NCBI RefSeq assembly: GCF_000224145.3
Contig: NC_020177.2
Location: forward strand, 1,613,907-1,677,906
Direction of reading: 5' to 3'
DNA: 64,000 nucleotides
Origin: Ciona intestinalis
Lineage: Eukaryota > Chordata > Ascidiacea > Phlebobranchia > Cionidae
The notes below the pieces were generated by a model. That model searched no databases, was not told the origin of the DNA, and worked only from the letters and a program-made list of their open reading frames with translations. Numbering within the stretch: the stretch's first letter is position 1; each line of letters begins with the position of its first letter. Of this stretch, positions 54,350 through 64,000 are shown one piece after another. The position numbers and the translations under genes are program-made.

Positions 54350-54967
54350 ACAAACCGATGTTATAAATACAGTTGGCTGGTTTCAATAAACCATCATTAA
54401 TATATACTTGCGTGATATTTTATTGTTGACACAAAAAAAACGCGGTAACAAGAAGACAGCTCGTGCACTGTATAATACACCATCACCCAAACAACAACTG
54501 TCTCGTATTTATGGATAAGCAACTGTTATGTAAGAAGTTTGCCGATTCTCGCACTACAGTCAGCTTGAGGAAATCGGTAGTCCGACATTTAATAGGCGGG
54601 TCTCACATTTGGTCCGTGTGCCATTGGCCGTGCGTATTAGATAGGACAATATGTTATGAAAATCGAAAGACATTTTATACAAGTTTTCGTCTAAGGCTAG
54701 CAAGAATGCGAGCCGAATATCATAGTTGTCGATGTAAGAAACAATCTTCAATACGTTTTAAAATTTAAATTTTGTCATTTAGGTGTAAGGGCGCAAGTGA
54801 TTTAGCTGTTTATTTATTTATTTACTACTAATTCTTCACACACGACGACGTAATCCGCTAAAGCGTCGAAATCAGTGTTGATGTAAATTTGTTTGTTTCG
54901 TAGAAAATGTAGACAACGGTCTTACGAGCAAGTAAGCTATTTGGTTCCGAGCAGGTACAACATGAGT

Positions 54968-55216
54968 GAGTTAATGAATGAATGAATGTAACTTACTTTA
55001 TCCTCGAGTAGACGGAAAANNNNNNNNNNNNNNNNNNNNNNNNNNNNNNNNNNNNNNNNNNNNNNNNNNCCCATTAGTGACCACTGGTTGGAGCAATTGC
55101 CGTTAAGTGTCCTGCCCAAGGACACATACGCCAACAATGGTAGCAGCGTCGAGCCTTGAACCCATTACCTCTGGGTTACAGGTAGGCGCGCTAACCACTA
55201 TACCACGGCGCCGGAC
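54968..55216 (-). repeat. SINE inserted in palindrome 2 left arm
   Basis: (gaat)n tail and gtaacttactttatcc at the left, ggcgcgctaaccactataccacggcgccgg at the right, with 50 N replacing the middle. The right arm has no insertion at this place (near 57815). Confidence 0.88.
55020..55069. other. Assembly gap, 50 N
   Basis: Fixed-length gap within the SINE; missing sequence may be only the SINE middle. Confidence 0.95.
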
Positions 55217-55564
55217 TAGTAATCTTACATTACGCGACCACTTTGCTTCCACTGGTTAAAATATTGCCCGGTTTGGTTTTAAATACGAACAGTGTCTCCG
55301 ACCACCTATCAAAAGATAATTTCGTACACTAACTCGCCACATCTTATTACTTGGTTATTACAGACGTGGAAATGTTTTCGCAGATAAATTGGCAGGAAAT
55401 ATTGGCTTTGGTTTCCTCTATTGAGTTTGCAGTCTGTGATCGAAGGGTTGTTTTGCAAAGTCACATTAGTTAATATTCATTATTCTTATTGTTTGAATGC
55501 TGCATAGCATTTGAAACCACCATCACTCAATTTGTATTGGTATAAAAAAACATATAGTCTATAT

Positions 55565-55916
55565 CAGTGCTCTTCAACCTTTTTTGGGTTGGTGAAGTCC
55601 TAAAGTTGTTGCGACGAACTTATGCACCCCTGATTGCTTTATTGTAAAAGTAATGACGTCATCAAGGAGAAATGCGTGCGAGAATAAGTTCATGCTTAGT
55701 CCAAAAGCACCGCTTATCAAAATTATTAGAAACAGGTGGTTTGCGGTTAAAGAGAAGACCAGTTTCGCAAAGATAGCACCAAAAACTGAGGAAAAAACTG
55801 TAGAAAAGCGGCTAAAAAAATTTTTTTGTTTGTAATGCACCTTTGTATACCCCTTTTCACTGGTGCACCCCTGGCATATTTTGGTGCGCACCGTGCGCAC
55901 CGGTTGAAGAGCACTG
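55565..55916. mobile_element. hAT MITE, 352 bp, with empty allele in right arm
   Basis: Terminal inverted repeats cagtgctcttcaacc / ggttgaagagcactg and 8-bp flanks gtctatat / gtctataa, a hAT-type target duplication with one change. The corresponding place in the right arm (about 57405-57425, tagttatatagactat) is empty. No transposase; short open frames inside are not meaningful. Confidence 0.93.
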
Positions 55917-55956
55917 GTCTATAAAACTAAACAATGTTCAGGCGTTACTGAAGCAA

Positions 55957-56142
55957 TTATGCTGATACGTTTAGCTTGAGTGGTTGATGTTGGTTGTCCT
56001 CACTAGGTGTTGCTCGGGAGTTCTTTTTCGATTTACTACGGCGTGCTGGTCTCCTGACAAAGTATAGGCGGAACGCAACCCTCAGTCTCGAAGGGTTTAA
56101 TTCAAATTTTGGAATATCTAGCCTCAAGTTTGTTTTGAACAT
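55957..56142 (-). CDS. Doubtful 61-residue basic open frame
   Basis: Open frame of 61 codons with a basic middle (RRPARRSKSKKNSR) and a polar end (SEDNQHQPLKLNVSA). The right arm keeps the same frame for the last 45 codons with small in-frame changes at about 57250-57382, ending at the same place; palindrome 1 keeps only the first few bases. No signal peptide or domain. It lies just after the promoter-like block at 56150-56235. It may be a small gene of the duplicated unit or a chance frame in a transcribed leader. Confidence 0.3.
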   Translation of the reverse strand: MFKTNLRLDIPKFELNPSRLRVAFRLYFVRRPARRSKSKKNSRATPSEDNQHQPLKLNVSA

Positions 56143-56333
56143 GACTCGAAACTACCTGAGTATATCTTTATTGTTGATTTGTATTTGACGGTATATAGAT
56201 TGCAGCAGGTGACATGACTATACTTATTCAATCTAAACGCGCATAGGGCAAGATGAAAAAAATCGCAAAACGCACGCATAGAACAAACTGCATTGTGTCA
56301 TTAGAGCGAGTGTATAGATGGACGAGAGATGAC

Positions 56334-56606
56334 CTAACTATGACGTAACAATAATGTCGAGATGTCATTTAGGACTAATTGTGACGTAACGGAAATAGCG
56401 ATTGTGACGTAAATTTATGTCGCGAGTGACCTTTATTATGTTGTAATAAAGAACCGTCCAGCCATTCTTTAAATCCTAATACGTTAAAGGGACCACGAAA
56501 AGTGTGTGAGGTCACGATAAAGTATGACGTTACGGGTAAGTGTGACGTCACAAAAAATGTGATGTCTTGGAAAAAGTGACATCACGGAAAATGTGCCGTC
56601 ATGCGA
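56334..56606. repeat. TGACGT-rich array
   Basis: TGACGT at 56341, 56382, 56405, 56524 and 56542, plus variants gatgtc, tgacatca and gccgtcat, in degenerate units of roughly 20-30 bp. It lies between the two divergent promoter-like blocks of palindrome 2. It could bind CREB/ATF-type factors or be a decayed satellite. Confidence 0.6.
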
Positions 56607-57064
56607 AAACATTACTTCCTTTTAATGAAAATCAAGGAACCATCCTGATGACAAATTAATATTATGACTGGTTTGCAACGTACGGTCCAATAGCTTTTAA
56701 AGAACAAGTCATATCGCGTTTAAAAAACACTGGCGAAGACAGCACAGTAACACTTTTTTGTCTGAAGATAATATTTTTTCTTCTGGTAATTAAACATTTT
56801 ATACCGAAATTCATACGCGCATACTCTAGTAATGGAAAGTAAAATTTGTTGTCTCATATTTCCAATGCCTACTAAAGAGTTAAAGACATATTCTCTACAC
56901 TTCGTTCTGGTTGACTTACAAGCTGACCCATCTGTATTGGTGTGAAACTGTAAGCATATAATCGCTACAGCTTATATAGCCTTATAGCATGCAGCGATGC
57001 AGGTTTATGGTTACACAGAGTAAGTGCATTTTGACGCCTTTTTGAGATATTGCAATTTTTTATC

Positions 57065-57230
57065 TACGTTTTTACTTGTACAAATTACCCATATTGTTTA
57101 TATTTTATATGAATAAGGCATACAGGGTACATTGAATAAGTATAGTCATGTCACCTGCTGCAATCTATATATACCGTCAAATCATATATACTGAAGTCAC
57201 TTCAGTATACTATGGTCAAATACAAATCAA
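57065..57230 (+). promoter_or_regulatory. Promoter-like block in palindrome 2 right arm
   Basis: Same order as 53110-53256: ttacttgtacaaattaccc, catgtcacctgctgcaatc, TATATATA at 57166-57173. A 32-bp palindrome (57188-57219, arms tatactgaagt) is inserted just after the TATA box and is absent from the other copies. Confidence 0.45.
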
Positions 57231-58329
57231 CAATAAAGATATACTCAGATACGAGGGTTGCGTTTCACCTACTTCGTCAGGAGACCCGCGACGCACGCCG
57301 TAGTAAATCAAAAAAGAACTCCCGAGCAACACCTAGTGAGGACAACCAACATCAACCACTCAAGCTAAACGTATCAGCATAGTTGCCTCAGTAACGCCGG
57401 AACATTGTTTAGTTATATAGACTATGGTGCGTTTATACCAATACAAATTGAGTGATGGTGGTTTCAAATGCCATGCAGCATTCAAACAATAAGAATAATG
57501 AATATTAACTAATGTGACTTTGCAAAACAACCCTTCGATCACAGATTGCAAACTTAATGGAGGAAACCAAAGCCAATATTTCCTGCCAATTTATCTGCGG
57601 AAACATTTCAGAGTTCCTGAATTGAACCAACTTCTTCTACTAAAGACAAAGGGTGCGGAAATGTTTACACGTTTAATATCACCACGTCTGTAATACCCAA
57701 GTAATAACATGTGGCGAGTTGGTGTACGAAATTATTTTTTTATTCGGTGGTGGGTGACACTGGGCCATACTTTAACAAGTGGAACAAAAGCGGTCGCGCA
57801 ATGGAAGATTACACTCATGCTGTACCTGCTCGAAATCAAATAGCTTACTTGCCCGTAGGACCATTGTCTTTATTTTCTACGAAACAAAACAAATTTACAT
57901 CAACACTGATTTCGACGCTTTAGCGGATTACGTCGTCGTGTGTGAAGAATTAGTAGTAAATAAATAAATAAACAGCTAAATCACTTGCGCCCTTACACTT
58001 AAAAGACAAAATTTTTATATTTTAAAACGTATTGAAGATTGCTGCTTACATCGACAACTATGATATTCGGCTCGCATTCTTGCTGGCTTTAAAACGACAA
58101 ATTGCATAAAATGTGTTGCGATTTTCATAACATATTGTCCTATTTAATACGCACGGCGAATGGCACACGGACCAAATGTGAGACCCGCCTATTAAATGTC
58201 GGACTACCGATTTCCTCAAGTTGACTGTAGTGCGAGAATCGGCAAGCTTCTTACATAACAGTTGCTCAATCCATAAATACGAGACAGTTGTTGTTTGGGT
58301 GATGGTGTATTATACAGTAATAATTTACT

Positions 58330-58950
58330 TTTTTACGACAGGAGATCAGAATGAATTACTTAAGCAGTTGTAATCTAAGTTACGACCTGTGTAAGAAATC
58401 AACCGACTACTGGATAAGGAAAATTGAAGCTATTCATTAGTTAGCCGATAATTTTAATAGGGACACCGATACTAAATACTAAACAGATACCAAGCGAGCA
58501 GTTGTTAAACAAAATAATTCTGTCGCAATCTTAACATCTATTTTGCTTACGTTTTTTTTTAATTTTGAAATAGCACGAACTATATAGCACTTTGGTGCGC
58601 ATTCAGGAGCATCACGTGTGCTGTTTAGTTCATAATCAATCACTACTGAATTACATTAAAAATTCGTTTTGGTTGATTCTGTGGGAGACCACCAATAACA
58701 CATAAGCATGAATATCTATTAGTTACTACGGTAAACGCATATAATATAAGTAGTGTGATCACGACACGCAGATACAAGGTATAATTACAATGGAAAGAAG
58801 ATATGATGATTTAAATATGGCGGATAACTGTTTGGCCACGTTTTCCATTTTTCCAAAAAGTGAATTTTCTTCGTTTTTTTTTCACCTTGCATGGTAGGGT
58901 GACGTTGTATGTCAAAAATATATGGAAATAATATAATATATTTGAATAGA
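58330..58950. other. Spacer, 3' flank of clathrin gene
   Basis: AT-rich; the clathrin 3' UTR should occupy its right part. No other gene or repeat recognised. Confidence 0.45.
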
Positions 58951-58954
58951 TTTC

Positions 58955-64000
<5,046 letters not shown>

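Larger units (their letters stand above)
52209..54425. repeat. Palindrome 1: inverted duplication of peptide gene
   Basis: Left arm about 52209-53100 and right arm about 53540-54425 are reverse complements over the whole peptide gene: 3' flank, both coding exons, the intron (which holds the same decayed SINE piece, 52413-52477 and 54170-54250) and about 350 bp of 5' flank. The centre (53105-53540) exists only in the right gene's orientation. Confidence 0.92.
54475..58320. repeat. Palindrome 2: larger inverted duplication
   Basis: Left arm about 54475-56235 and right arm about 57065-58320 are reverse complements; examples are ggtagtccgacatttaatagg / cctattaaatgtcggactacc and the gcgtcgaaatcagtgttgatg block. 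The left arm is lengthened by a SINE (with gap 3) and a hAT MITE, both absent from the right arm. Segments 55370-55550 and 57430-57690 match the 5' flank of the peptide genes in palindrome 1. I found no signal-peptide exon in either arm. Confidence 0.88.

Overview
This window looks like nuclear DNA of a solitary ascidian of the genus Ciona. The genes are animal orthologues cut into many short exons by AT-rich introns. The spacers are filled with short repeats that fit repeats I recall from Ciona: a tRNA-like SINE that begins with a GGCGCCG-type head and ends in an ATTC tail, and a roughly 150-200 bp MITE bounded by TATAGTAGGGTGGGGGAAGA. The genus comes from recall of these families, not from a database search. 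Three runs of exactly 50 N (9349, 27882, 55020) are scaffold gaps, each lying in repetitive DNA.

Left part (1-16800): three genes of the CRK adaptor family. A solo-SH2 gene (minus) and a diverged SH2-SH3-SH3 paralogue (plus) are divergent neighbours. The conserved Crk orthologue (minus) lies about 5 kb further right. Around them are SINEs, MITEs, a 9-bp minisatellite, a 700-900 bp dispersed repeat in two inverted copies, and an inverted repeat with a 61-nt perfect-stem hairpin beside gap 1.

Middle (16800-47300): a 12-exon MFSD12-type transporter (minus) with hAT and pogo MITEs in its introns; a young LTR retrotransposon whose interior is lost in gap 2; a large inverted-repeat cluster (28600-31300); an unrecognised 13-exon basic, Ser/Lys-rich nuclear-type protein (plus); and a 12-exon class 3 aldehyde dehydrogenase ending in a CaaX box (plus).

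Right (48000-64000): N-acetylneuraminate lyase (minus, 8 coding exons); then a 6-kb zone of two inverted duplications (52200-58320); then the 3' third of clathrin heavy chain (minus, running off the right edge).

The most interesting object is in the inverted-duplication zone. Two small two-exon genes, back to back in a palindrome, encode 64- and 65-residue precursors. Each has a signal peptide, a short Arg/Pro/Trp/His-rich cationic core and a conserved acidic tail, the layout of tunicate antimicrobial peptide precursors. Signal and tail are nearly identical between the copies while the core differs. I do not recognise the sequence as a known family; I infer an undescribed secreted host-defence-type peptide pair. 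The second palindrome beside it carries the same promoter-like and 5' flanking block twice more, without a peptide exon that I could find.
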